From NCBI GenBank assembly GCA_029051965.1, contig JAIDJZ010000116.1:1-22823 (forward strand): a stretch of DNA of 22,823 nucleotides, given 5' to 3'. The position numbers and the translations under genes are program-made. This stretch comes from Paramuribaculum sp. (GTDB lineage Bacteria; Bacteroidota; Bacteroidia; Bacteroidales; Muribaculaceae). Position 1 is the first letter of the stretch. Every line of letters starts with the position of its first letter. The notes below the pieces were generated by a model, which had not been told where the DNA came from, ran no database searches, and saw nothing but the letters and a program-made list of their open reading frames with translations. Positions 1 to 7,113 of this stretch are shown here, piece after piece.

Positions 1-507
1 CTGACAACTGTCAACTCGACCGCGCGGATGAAAATTTCCCAGACCGTATCGGCCCCAGACGTCATCTCGCCCGACTTTCTGTTCGGGAAATTCACCAACC
101 ATCCCGCGACGGCCGTAGCCATCGGTCCGACAGGCATACTTCAGATTGAAAAACTCGAATATCTGAAAATACTTCATTCCGACAATGTCTTTCTGATCAA
201 TTTCCTGAACACTCTGTCGATAGACGCCCAGAAATCTGTCATCGGTGTCCTTGCCCTGACCAACGGATCGCTCGAAGAGCGCATCTCATTCTGGGTCGTC
301 GCACTGACGCAGCGAGGTTCAACGGACATCGCCCTGCAGTGTCGTCAGCGCGATTTCTATTCGCTGTTCGGAGTGCAGCGCTCTTCGTTCATTTCAACGC
401 TCGAATCGATGCGCGACCGCGGACTTGTCGAATTTGATCAGCGTGAGATCCGATTTCTCTCGCGCAGCGCGCTGGTCGACATTCTGACCCGCCAGCCGAC
501 AGAGTGA
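1..507 (+). CDS. Crp/Fnr-family transcription regulator, 5' end missing
   Basis: The reading frame is open from the first base and ends at TGA 505-507, giving 168 visible residues. The ATG at 28 lies inside the protein and is not the start. The first part matches the end of a cyclic-nucleotide-binding-like beta barrel (a segment around PATAVAIGPTGILQIEK), followed by a long dimerisation helix. A C-terminal helix-turn-helix follows, around DFYSLFGVQRSSFISTLES, and then a short beta wing (RGLVEFDQREIRFLS). This order is typical of Crp/Fnr regulators, which usually have 200-230 residues, so roughly 50-60 residues are probably lost at the edge. The ligand cannot be judged because the cNMP pocket is mostly outside. 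The gene converges with RNase G, so there is no evidence that it controls the neighbours. Confidence 0.8.
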   Translation: MTTVNSTARMKISQTVSAPDVISPDFLFGKFTNHPATAVAIGPTGILQIEKLEYLKILHSDNVFLINFLNTLSIDAQKSVIGVLALTNGSLEERISFWVVALTQRGSTDIALQCRQRDFYSLFGVQRSSFISTLESMRDRGLVEFDQREIRFLSRSALVDILTRQPTE

Positions 508-523
508 CGTCTCGGATCATAAG

Positions 524-545
524 AGAGTGTTGTCAGACAACCTCT
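524..545 (+). terminator. Hairpin after the Crp-like gene, possible weak terminator
   Basis: A 9-bp stem is formed by AGAG(T)GTTGT and ACAACCTCT, with one bulged T at 528 and the loop CAG at 534-536. It begins 16 bp after the stop codon. No T tract follows, so an intrinsic terminator is only one reading; it may act together with the larger palindrome directly downstream. Confidence 0.3.
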
Positions 546-546
546 A

Positions 547-616
547 AGAGCCGGTTCCCCAATATTTGTTAATGCTGGGGCGGTCAAGCGTTAACAAATA
601 TTGGGGAACCGGCTCT
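547..616. repeat. Perfect 26-bp inverted repeat, MITE-like or REP-like palindrome
   Basis: The arms at 547-572 and 591-616 are exact reverse complements over 26 bp, separated by 18 bp. The stem can continue inwards by four more pairs if one G-T wobble is allowed at 573/590. If the element is taken as 548-615 it is flanked on both sides by TAA (545-547 and 616-618), which could be a target duplication. It lies between two convergent genes. No T tract follows on either strand, so it is not a classic rho-independent terminator, although its transcript would fold very stably. Confidence 0.85.
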
Positions 617-623
617 AAAAGCA

Positions 624-658
624 GACCCGCCGGCACTGAGTCTTCGTGTCGGCGGGTC
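624..658 (-). terminator. Rho-independent terminator of RNase G
   Basis: Arms GACCCGCCGGCAC (624-636) and GTGTCGGCGGGTC (646-658) pair over 13 bp with one G-T wobble and a 9-nt loop. Read on the minus strand the hairpin follows the RNase G stop by 11 bp and is followed by TGCTTTTA. On the plus strand it is followed by GGTTTGTCT, so it may also work weakly for the Crp-like gene. Confidence 0.75.
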
Positions 659-669
659 GGTTTGTCTGG

Positions 670-2316
670 TCAGTCGGCAGACGAGGATGTTTCCTCCTGT
701 TTACTGCGATTCTTGGCTTTTCGCTTGTTTTTGGTTGCGGCGGAGTCAATATCTTTCTCCTCCTTGAGATCGAGAATGTTGTGGTCGCGGTCGATCACTT
801 TGTACTCGAGATAGGCCAGTGACTGGTCGGGCAGTATCTTGAACTTTCGCCCCAGATCCATTCTCCAGCGGCGATACATCGAGAGGATGCCCTTTTTGAT
901 ATAGGCGTCGACAAACGGATGGACATACATGATGAAATCCGTGACCTTCAGGTCTTCGATCAGATAGTGGAGCTTCTCTTTGAGCGTGTCGGTGAAGAGA
1001 AGCGACGGGCGGACTGTTCCCTTGCCGTAGCACGACGGGCAAGTCTCGGCCGTTTCGATGTCAAGAGCCGGGCGCACTCGCTGGCGGGTGATCTGCATCA
1101 GCCCGAATTTCGAAAGTGGCAGAATGTTGTGGCGCGCACGGTCGTTGGCCATGATTTCGCGCATGTGGTCATAGAGCGCCTGGCGGTGTTCGGACTTGGC
1201 CATGTCTATGAAGTCGATGACAATGATGCCCCCCATATCGCGAAGGCGGAGCTGACGGGCGATTTCATCGGCTGCCCGGAGATTGACTTCGAGGGCATTG
1301 CTTTCCTGGTCGTTGGATGCTTTCGTACGGTTGCCGGAGTTGACGTCGATGACATGGAGCGCCTCGGTATGTTCGATGATTATATAGGCTCCTGATTTGA
1401 ACGAGACGGTCTTTCCGAACGAAGATTTGATCTGACGCGTGATGTTGAAATGATCGAAAATCGGCTGTTCGCCGGTGTAAAGCTTTACGATGTCGGCGCG
1501 CTCTGGCGCGATAAGACCGACGTAGTTTCGTATCTGCTCGTAGATTTCACGGTCGTTGACATGGATGTTTTCGAAGTTGGGCGAGAAAATGTCGCGCAGA
1601 ACGCCGACAATGCGGCTCTCTTCTTCGAAAATCAGTGCCGGTGCGGTCGACGTGCGGGCTTTCGCGACGGCTTCGTCCCAATAGCGCACGAGGGTCTTCA
1701 TCTCGTGGTTCAGCTCGGCAACGCGCTTGCCTTCGGCTGAAGTGCGGATGATTACGCCGAAATTCTTCGGAAGGATGCTCTTGATGAGCTGCCGGAGGCG
1801 CACCTTCTCCTCCGGCGACTTGATCTTCTGGGAGATCGAGACCTTGTCCGAAAACGGCATCAGCACCATGTAGCGGCCCGTCAGTGATATTTCCGTTGTC
1901 AGGCGAGGTCCTTTCGATGAAATAGGTTCTTTGACGATCTGGACCATCAGTTCCTGCCCCTGTGTGAGACGGTCAGGGATGGTGCCGTGTTTGTCAATGT
2001 CGGGAAGAAGTGTCATGCTCGACACTTCGGGGGGTGTTTTGCAATTCTTGTCAAGCGATTTGGAGAGAAATTCGGAGTAGGATGAGAATTGCGAGCCAAG
2101 ATCCAGATAATGGAGAAAAGCGTCCTTGTCGTAGCCCACATTGACGAAGGCGGCATTCAGACCCGGCATCAGTTTCTTGACCTTTGCCAGATAGATGTCA
2201 CCGACGGCATATGCGAGATTGCGTGCTTCCTTCTGTAGGGATACAAGCCTCGAATCTTCAAGCAGGGCTATGGAGATTTCGTTGCTTTGCACGTCGACAA
2301 TGATATCGCTTTGCAT
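670..2316 (-). CDS. rng: Ribonuclease E/G family endoribonuclease (RNase G)
   Basis: A 548-residue protein of the RNase E/G family, which cuts single-stranded RNA near 5' monophosphate ends in rRNA maturation and mRNA decay. An S1 RNA-binding domain spans about 38-130 (GDIYLAKVKKLMPGLNAAF), interrupted by an insert near 75-112 that is common in the Bacteroidota form. The catalytic metal-binding aspartates are D324 in HVIDVNSGN and D368 in GGIIVIDFIDM. The zinc link is C426-P-S-C429. The tail after about 520 is lysine-rich and acidic and looks disordered. It lacks the long scaffold domain of E. coli RNase E and is therefore of RNase G size. The ATG at 2316 starts at the conserved N-terminus. 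It lies downstream of HU and the 29-residue gene, but the terminator at 2516-2542 suggests its own promoter, which I could not identify. Confidence 0.95.
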   Translation of the reverse strand: MQSDIIVDVQSNEISIALLEDSRLVSLQKEARNLAYAVGDIYLAKVKKLMPGLNAAFVNVGYDKDAFLHYLDLGSQFSSYSEFLSKSLDKNCKTPPEVSSMTLLPDIDKHGTIPDRLTQGQELMVQIVKEPISSKGPRLTTEISLTGRYMVLMPFSDKVSISQKIKSPEEKVRLRQLIKSILPKNFGVIIRTSAEGKRVAELNHEMKTLVRYWDEAVAKARTSTAPALIFEEESRIVGVLRDIFSPNFENIHVNDREIYEQIRNYVGLIAPERADIVKLYTGEQPIFDHFNITRQIKSSFGKTVSFKSGAYIIIEHTEALHVIDVNSGNRTKASNDQESNALEVNLRAADEIARQLRLRDMGGIIVIDFIDMAKSEHRQALYDHMREIMANDRARHNILPLSKFGLMQITRQRVRPALDIETAETCPSCYGKGTVRPSLLFTDTLKEKLHYLIEDLKVTDFIMYVHPFVDAYIKKGILSMYRRWRMDLGRKFKILPDQSLAYLEYKVIDRDHNILDLKEEKDIDSAATKNKRKAKNRSKQEETSSSAD

Positions 2317-2515
2317 TTCGGATTGTTGATGTTTGTTGTTAGTTGGTTAATCGTGGAAGAGAGGCATGGGTCAGGGCGTAAAGTGTCTCGTCGCTGAGAC
2401 GGCTTTGCCCTCTGTCATTTATACAAAGAACAAACTCTGACGGGCGCCGTTAGGGCCACATCAAGTTTGTTCAGTGTATGGCGATTGGCAAAATCAGCCT
2501 GCAAGAGAAATTCTG

Positions 2516-2542
2516 CCGGTCCATCAGAAGTGATGGAGCCGG
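2516..2542 (-). terminator. Rho-independent terminator after the 29-residue gene
   Basis: CCGGTCCATCA (2516-2526) pairs with TGATGGAGCCGG (2531-2542), giving an 11-bp stem with one bulged base and a GAAG loop on the plus strand. On the minus strand it sits 6 bp after the small gene's stop and is followed by CAGAATTTCTCTT, a moderately T-rich tail. Confidence 0.65.
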
Positions 2543-2548
2543 GACGCA

Positions 2549-2638
2549 TTATTTCTTCTTGTGGCGATTCTTTCTCAGGCGTTTTTTGCGCTTGTGCGTA
2601 GCCATCTTATGGCCTTTTCTTTTCTTTCCGCTGGGCAT
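2549..2638 (-). CDS. AURKAIP1/COX24-domain small basic protein (probable ribosomal protein)
   Basis: A 29-residue protein beginning MPSGKKRKGHKMATHKRKK and ending LRKNRHKKK, starting at ATG 2638 and stopping at TAA 2549-2551. About 60 percent of residues are Lys, Arg or His. Its pattern matches the short AURKAIP1/COX24 C-terminal domain (PF08213), shared with mitochondrial ribosomal protein mS38 and found as a tiny stand-alone protein across Bacteroidota. By that relationship it most likely binds rRNA in the small ribosomal subunit (inference from the family). It lies between HU and RNase G, 107 bp after HU, and is closed by a hairpin. Gene finders often miss it because of its size. Confidence 0.85.
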   Translation of the reverse strand: MPSGKKRKGHKMATHKRKKRLRKNRHKKK

Positions 2639-2745
2639 TGTTGTGAGATTATTAAAGGGTTAGATATAAATTTTGTTGTGATATGTCTGTTTTGAATGAC
2701 GCCGCGTTCCGTTGACGGGGATGGAGTTAAAAACCGTTACGGAGA

Positions 2746-3018
2746 TTATTTTACGTCTTCCATGAACACTTTCGCAGGCTTGAACGCGGGGATTTTGTGT
2801 TCAGGGATGATGATGGTTGTATTCTTTGAAATGTTGCGGGCGGTCTTTTCGGAACGAACTTTGATTATGAAGCTACCGAAGCCACGAAGATAAACGTTTT
2901 CACCTTTGGCAAGAGAGTCCTTCACTACTTCCATGAATTTTTCTACGGTTGCAAGTACGGCAGCCTTTTCGATGCCGGTGCTTTTGGCGATTTCGTTAAC
3001 GATGTCAGCTTTAGTCAT
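2746..3018 (-). CDS. HU-family DNA-binding protein
   Basis: A 90-residue protein of standard HU length. The N-terminal helical dimerisation part (MTKADIVNEIAKSTGI) is followed by the conserved saddle and beta arm, with RGFGSFIIKVRSEKTARN at about 45-62 and the closing IPAFKPAK. In the arm, where many HU proteins read GRNP, it reads TARNISKNTTIIIPE, as is common in Bacteroidales HU copies. HU binds and bends DNA non-specifically and compacts the nucleoid. The ATG at 3018 starts exactly at the family N-terminus. It has a leader of about 80 nt from a candidate promoter near 3107-3140 and is followed by the ribosomal-type small gene and RNase G. Confidence 0.95.
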   Translation of the reverse strand: MTKADIVNEIAKSTGIEKAAVLATVEKFMEVVKDSLAKGENVYLRGFGSFIIKVRSEKTARNISKNTTIIIPEHKIPAFKPAKVFMEDVK

Positions 3019-3106
3019 GTTAGTTTAGTTAGTTTAGTATGATTGATTGATACTTTGTGGGTCACAAGTTTAACGCCGGTGCTGTTGCTCCGGTGTTTTG
3101 CAGGTG

Positions 3107-3140
3107 CAAATATCGGACTTTTTTTTCAATTAGACGCAAT
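3107..3140 (-). promoter_or_regulatory. Candidate promoter of the HU gene
   Basis: On the minus strand GATATTTG (3114-3107) matches the Bacteroidota -7 box TAnnTTTG except at its first base. ATTG (3140-3137) lies 22 nt upstream as a possible -33 box. The spacing is slightly long. The rest of the 3019-3250 gap is T-rich on the plus strand and holds no gene I can recognise. Confidence 0.35.
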
Positions 3141-3250
3141 CTGTTGTTAAAAAACTTACATAAATCTCACTTTAACACTCGATTGAGCCGTTTTTTGCGA
3201 TTTTTTGCCCCTTCCTTTTTCCTGCCCTTGCTTTTTCGGAGGGGGAGCGG

Positions 3251-3994
3251 TCACTGCCGCCCGCCCTCGAGAAGCGGAACAATCTGGCGCAGACTCCCGA
3301 CTGTCGCGCCGCACTGAGGATGCCGTTCCGCGCCCTCTCGGGCAAGATAATGGATCGCTTCCCAGCCGGCGCCGATAGCCCCGCCGATGTCGCTGACGGC
3401 ATTGTCGCCGATCATCAGATGGGCGCTCGGGTCGGACAAGCCGCTTCGTTCCATCGCGTGGTCGAAAAGCCGACGGTCGGGCTTGTTGATGCCGATGTCG
3501 TCGGAGAGGACAACGATGTCGAACCATTCCTCGAGACCGCAGTTGCGCAGCTTGCGGAACTGCACGTCGGAAAATCCGTTGCTCAGACATCCGATCCTGA
3601 CGCCTCGGCCGCGAAGATAGCGCAGCAGATCGATGCTGCCGTCGACAAGCGCGCGTTCCATCGCGAGAAGATCGAGATATTCCGTGTCATAGCGTGCCGA
3701 AAGTTCTGTAGCCTCATCCTCTCCCATTGCGGCGTCGGTCAGTGGGCGCCGGAAGCGTTCCATTCTCAGATACGAACGGCTGATTTCTCCCGCCCCGTAG
3801 AGCCGCCAGAGATCCTGATTGTGGAATTCGTAGGTCTCGATCCATGCGTCGGTCGTCGGGAAAAGTCGCTGCAAAGGCTCTTCGCTGTCGCGAAGTCGCT
3901 GCAGCGCATGACGGCTGTTGGTGTGGAAATCGATTAGTGTGTCGTCGAGGTCCAGCCAGACAACCTCGATCACCTTATTATTATATTTGATCAT
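3251..3994 (-). CDS. HAD-superfamily hydrolase, YjjG-like pyrimidine 5'-nucleotidase
   Basis: A 247-residue HAD phosphatase. Motif I is D15-L-D17-D-T19 in VVWLDLDDTLIDF, with D15 the expected nucleophile and D17 the acid/base. Motif II is S138 in CLSNGFSDVQ, motif III is K171 in INKPDRRLF, and motif IV is D197/D202 in IGDNAVSDIGGA. The helical cap between about 22 and 120 is of the C1 type. The SNGF..VQ..KL and GINKP pattern is that of the YjjG family, which dephosphorylates non-canonical pyrimidine nucleotides and helps sanitise nucleotide pools. The substrate here is inferred. The start lies 15 bp after the transporter stop, so the two genes are probably co-transcribed. Confidence 0.85.
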   Translation of the reverse strand: MIKYNNKVIEVVWLDLDDTLIDFHTNSRHALQRLRDSEEPLQRLFPTTDAWIETYEFHNQDLWRLYGAGEISRSYLRMERFRRPLTDAAMGEDEATELSARYDTEYLDLLAMERALVDGSIDLLRYLRGRGVRIGCLSNGFSDVQFRKLRNCGLEEWFDIVVLSDDIGINKPDRRLFDHAMERSGLSDPSAHLMIGDNAVSDIGGAIGAGWEAIHYLAREGAERHPQCGATVGSLRQIVPLLEGGRQ

Positions 3995-4009
3995 TATTAT
4001 TATATCTGA

Positions 4010-4756
4010 TCATTGTTCGACAGTTCTTTTTTCGGAAATCTTGTTTTCAGCGTCCGCAGCGGTCCACTGCTGCCGCGCTTCGATCCGGCGAAGAGCGCCG
4101 ACGGCGCGGATCGTGACGGGAAGAATCACGATCTCATAGGCCGTTTTCAGAAGCGTCTGGGTGATGATGAGGGTGACGACCGTATCGACCGGCAGCACTC
4201 CGCCGAACGCGATCGGAAAAAAGATCGCCGAGTCAGCACCTTCGCCGAATATCGTAGAGATGATCGCACGTTTCGAAAATCCCCGTCCCGTTCCGGAGGC
4301 CAGTTTCATCTTCTCCATGACATAGGCGTTGACCATCGATCCGCAGAGAAAGGCCGTGAAGCTCGCAAGCAGAATGCGCGGCACGGCTCCGAAAACCGTC
4401 TCCATCGCCATCTGGCCGTGCCATTCCGCATCGCCGGGCAGCCAGAGCCCGATCTGAAACAGCAGCGTCACAAGCAGGTTCATCGCAAATCCGAGCCAGA
4501 TGACGAAGCGTGCGCGCGAAAATCCGTAGACCTCGACAATGCAGTCGCTGATTATATATGAGACCGGAAAGACAATGACGCCGGCCGTGATTGTCATTGG
4601 TCCGATCGAGACGGTTTTGATCTCCATCAGGTTCGCGACGATCAGGCAGACGCTGAAAAGTGTTGAAAGAATAAGAAATGTCGGTGAGAATCCCTGCTTT
4701 GCGCAGGTTGCGCAGCCCACTCTGGCTGCCGTCGGATTAGTTTCGTTTTGTTTCAT
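4010..4756 (-). CDS. VUT-family transporter, probable queuosine precursor uptake (YhhQ-like)
   Basis: A 248-residue integral membrane protein of the VUT/YhhQ family (DUF165), with about six hydrophobic segments. Hallmarks are LILSTLFSVCLIVANLMEIK, then VFPVSYIISDCIVEVYGF with the family-typical acidic D-x3-E-V-YG, and STIFGEGADSAIFFPIAF near residue 180. YhhQ members import preQ0/preQ1 for queuosine-modified tRNA. I chose the ATG at 4756 over the in-frame GTG at 4786 because the extension MLATSLKTRK adds nothing conserved. An unusual N-terminal CATC (Cys15 and Cys18) precedes the first membrane segment. The C-terminus is charged. It follows the GT4 gene by 40 bp and precedes the nucleotidase by 15 bp. 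Confidence 0.88.
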   Translation of the reverse strand: MKQNETNPTAARVGCATCAKQGFSPTFLILSTLFSVCLIVANLMEIKTVSIGPMTITAGVIVFPVSYIISDCIVEVYGFSRARFVIWLGFAMNLLVTLLFQIGLWLPGDAEWHGQMAMETVFGAVPRILLASFTAFLCGSMVNAYVMEKMKLASGTGRGFSKRAIISTIFGEGADSAIFFPIAFGGVLPVDTVVTLIITQTLLKTAYEIVILPVTIRAVGALRRIEARQQWTAADAENKISEKRTVEQ

Positions 4757-4796
4757 TTTTCTTGTTTTTAACGAGGTAGCAAGCACTCAGTTTTTT

Positions 4797-5894
4797 TCAG
4801 CCGGTCATCCGGCGATAGATCTCGGCCGTCTGGCGGGCAATGTGATCCCAGTCATAGCTCGTCAGATCGTAGTCGATACGGTCCGCCCCGCTGCCGAAAG
4901 TCGCGCCGATCGCTTTGGCAAACGATCCGGGATTGCCCGGCGAGGCATAGCAGTGGGCGGGCAGCTCGATGATATGGGCGGCGGGAATGTCCGACGCTAC
5001 GACCGGCAGCCCGAAATCCATAGCCTCGAGAAGCACCATCGGAAAACCTTCCGAAAACGACGAAAGGACATAGCCCCGTGCATTGGCATAGAGCTGGGCG
5101 AGGTTTTCTCCGGTCGTATAGCCCGGCAAGACAGTCTTGCCGGCGCCGTCAAGGCGTTTCAGCTCCGCACGAGCGTTCGGATTGTGGTCCGAATCGCCGG
5201 CAATCACAAGCTGCTCCACATCCGCCATGCCCTGAACCGCCCTGACAAGAGTCTCGAAGCCCTTCTCCTGCGTCAGGCGTCCCACAGCCAGGAGATACTT
5301 CCCTTTTCTGATTCCGTGGCGGTCCAGAAAATCTGTCGAATCGGTCTTCGGAAGCGGATTGATCCCGTTGACGATAGCCGACGATTTCATCAGGACCGAC
5401 TGCGGAAACTTGGCTCTCTGCAGCGGACTGACGAAAATCACGTGTGAGGCACAGCCAAGCGAGATCTTCTCGGCCAGACGCAGAATCATCTTCGACATCC
5501 GTCCCCATTTGTCGTGTTCGTAGTTGGGGCTGTGGTAGGTCACCACAACCCTGTAGCCCATCAGCCGGAGCAGCGGAGTAAAAAGTCCCGGCCCGATATT
5601 GTGGATGTTGACGCAGTCGACTCTGTGGAAAAGCAGGTGCATGACACACAGAAACGTGTGGAAGACCGTCTCGAAGCCCTTCATCCTTCCCGAAGGAAGA
5701 TCGATGAATCGGATTCCCGGGAGGCTGACACGCGACTCTTCCGTCAGATATGGCTTCCGGCGGTAGACATGGCATTCAAATTCGCCGCTCAGCCTCGGAA
5801 TCAGGTTATGGCAATGGCTTTCCACTCCTCCCTGGACGAACGGAAAACCTCGCATGCCTATAACTGCTATTCGTTGCTTCGGTTGTGCAGACAA
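4797..5894 (-). CDS. Glycosyltransferase family 4
   Basis: A 365-residue GT-B fold enzyme. The N-terminal strand RIAVIGMRGFPFVQGGVESH carries the glycine-rich acceptor loop. The donor half has LLAVGRLTQEKGF (about 201-213) and the EX7E pair E282 and E290 in SEGFPMVLLEAMDFGLPVVAS. It would transfer a sugar from an activated donor to a growing polysaccharide repeat unit on the inner face of the membrane. The start is unusual: the first in-frame ATG (5855) would delete the first beta strand, so TTG at 5894 is the best initiation codon. The frame stays open upstream to 5961 without an ATG. It is 115 bp after the radical SAM gene. Its base composition is GC-rich (37 of 60 bases at 4801-4860), unlike the AT-rich polysaccharide genes further upstream in the cluster. 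Confidence 0.9.
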   Translation of the reverse strand: MSAQPKQRIAVIGMRGFPFVQGGVESHCHNLIPRLSGEFECHVYRRKPYLTEESRVSLPGIRFIDLPSGRMKGFETVFHTFLCVMHLLFHRVDCVNIHNIGPGLFTPLLRLMGYRVVVTYHSPNYEHDKWGRMSKMILRLAEKISLGCASHVIFVSPLQRAKFPQSVLMKSSAIVNGINPLPKTDSTDFLDRHGIRKGKYLLAVGRLTQEKGFETLVRAVQGMADVEQLVIAGDSDHNPNARAELKRLDGAGKTVLPGYTTGENLAQLYANARGYVLSSFSEGFPMVLLEAMDFGLPVVASDIPAAHIIELPAHCYASPGNPGSFAKAIGATFGSGADRIDYDLTSYDWDHIARQTAEIYRRMTG

Positions 5895-5931
5895 ATGAAT
5901 TACCGGTTTTTTATTTCTTCTCTGTTGCCGC

Positions 5932-5946
5932 CCCGGACGCTCCGGG
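5932..5946 (-). other. Small GC hairpin between radical SAM and GT4 genes
   Basis: CCCGGA (5932-5937) and TCCGGG (5941-5946) form a 6-bp stem with a 3-nt loop in the 115-bp gap. No T tract follows on the minus strand. It could attenuate or stabilise the polycistronic transcript; nothing more can be said. Confidence 0.3.
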
Positions 5947-6009
5947 ACCGCAGCAGGTCTTCATGTCAGATGATGATGATTTTTCAGGCGCGGATGGCAG
6001 CGGGACACA

Positions 6010-7017
6010 TCAGTCCCAGCAGATATCCTTGCCACGGTGCACGCGCCACTTGTTCTTGATGATCCACTTGATCGGAATCCACGGGCGGCGCATCATGTCG
6101 TGGCGTTCGGTGACGATGAACGCACAGTTGCGTTTGCAGTTCCTGACCTTTTCAAGCGCGGCTTTAGCCTTGTCCGACGCCATGATCTCCTCGAAACTCT
6201 GCTCCTTGATATTGCCGAGAATCCACTCTTCGCCCGAACCGTTGCAGGGCGACACATTGCCCCACGGATCAATGAAGAAAAAGTCCGTCAGTGCGCCGCA
6301 TGCCGGCCGGTAGCCGCTCTCGTCGCCGCGCAGACGGCGGTGGATCGAACGGTTGAAAAAGGCGCGCCCGTAGTCCTTGAGCTTCTTCTTCAGGCCGCGG
6401 CGTTTCGAAGTCAGAAGCGCTTTGACAAACAGCTCATGCTGCGCCAGTGCTTCCGCGCTCTCGATCTGATTGTCCTCCTTGTGGAAATACCACGAATTGT
6501 GGACCGTCGAATTGCCCAGCTCGACATCAAGCGCAACGCACAGCTCATAGAGATGCACCAGATCCTTGTAGTTGTCCGGAGAGATGACAACCGAAAATCC
6601 GATATTCTTACACTTCGTCTTCTTCAGCTCGAGCATAGTCCGCAGAGCATGGTCGAAACCGTCGGTCATGCCGCGTTTCGAATCATTGATCTTAGGCAGA
6701 CCCTCGACACTGACACGGATAAGAATATTCGGATATTTGTTGGCAAGCTCGACGATCTTCTCCGTATTGAAACCGTTGGTGCTCAGTTCAAGAAGCGACG
6801 ATTTCGGATAGAGGATCTCGAAAATGCGGTCGATATCCTTACGTATAGTCGCCTCCCCGCCGGTGATATTGATGCGCAGGCCGGAAGGCAACTTCTTATA
6901 GTATTCGGCATCGATCTCCTCCTTCGGCGCAGTAGGGAACTTCCAGATGTTACACATGTTACATTTGGCGTTACAGCGGAAAGTGGTGATCAGACTGCCT
7001 TGAACAGTATTTTTCAT
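6010..7017 (-). CDS. Radical SAM protein with SPASM/twitch-like C-terminal domain
   Basis: A 335-residue radical SAM enzyme. The cluster-binding motif is C15-NAK-C19-NM-C22, the GGE SAM-contact motif is at 53-55 (INITGGEATIRK), and the barrel runs to about 220. The C-terminal part has C240...G253-x4-C258, C294-x3-C298 and C333, a reduced SPASM/twitch pattern expected to hold one auxiliary Fe-S cluster. It ends very basic. The ATG at 7017 lies 14 codons before the first cysteine, the normal distance. It sits between two GT4 genes in the polysaccharide cluster, which suggests a modification of a sugar, lipid carrier or exported molecule, but its substrate cannot be read from sequence. A peptide-maturation role is less likely because no small precursor gene is visible nearby. 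Confidence 0.88.
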   Translation of the reverse strand: MKNTVQGSLITTFRCNAKCNMCNIWKFPTAPKEEIDAEYYKKLPSGLRINITGGEATIRKDIDRIFEILYPKSSLLELSTNGFNTEKIVELANKYPNILIRVSVEGLPKINDSKRGMTDGFDHALRTMLELKKTKCKNIGFSVVISPDNYKDLVHLYELCVALDVELGNSTVHNSWYFHKEDNQIESAEALAQHELFVKALLTSKRRGLKKKLKDYGRAFFNRSIHRRLRGDESGYRPACGALTDFFFIDPWGNVSPCNGSGEEWILGNIKEQSFEEIMASDKAKAALEKVRNCKRNCAFIVTERHDMMRRPWIPIKWIIKNKWRVHRGKDICWD

Positions 7018-7113
7018 ATCATGATGATCGGTTGCAGGAAAGCAACTTAAATATTTCTTTTTATATTTTAACGTATGCGTCCTGCGTTTAGTATGGAAAA
7101 GAATGTTTTTTTA

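Noticed and set aside
547..616. Invertible promoter (inverton) at the palindrome
   Set aside because: The segment between the arms is only 18 bp, too short to hold a promoter, and no recombinase gene is nearby.
2478..2663. Plus-strand 61-codon frame opposite the HU-RNase G gap
   Set aside because: It is the antisense of the 29-residue basic gene, which has the recognisable AURKAIP1/COX24 pattern.
3057..3317. Plus-strand frame upstream of the HAD gene end
   Set aside because: Made of T-rich spacer and the reverse of the HAD gene; no motif.
4539..5447. Long plus-strand frame over the transporter and GT4 genes (302 codons)
   Set aside because: It overlaps two well-supported genes and shows no domain or initiation context.
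6037..7050. Long open frame antisense to the radical SAM gene (337 codons)
   Set aside because: The minus-strand frame has clear family motifs; the antisense frame has no recognisable domain and arises from GC-rich codon bias.
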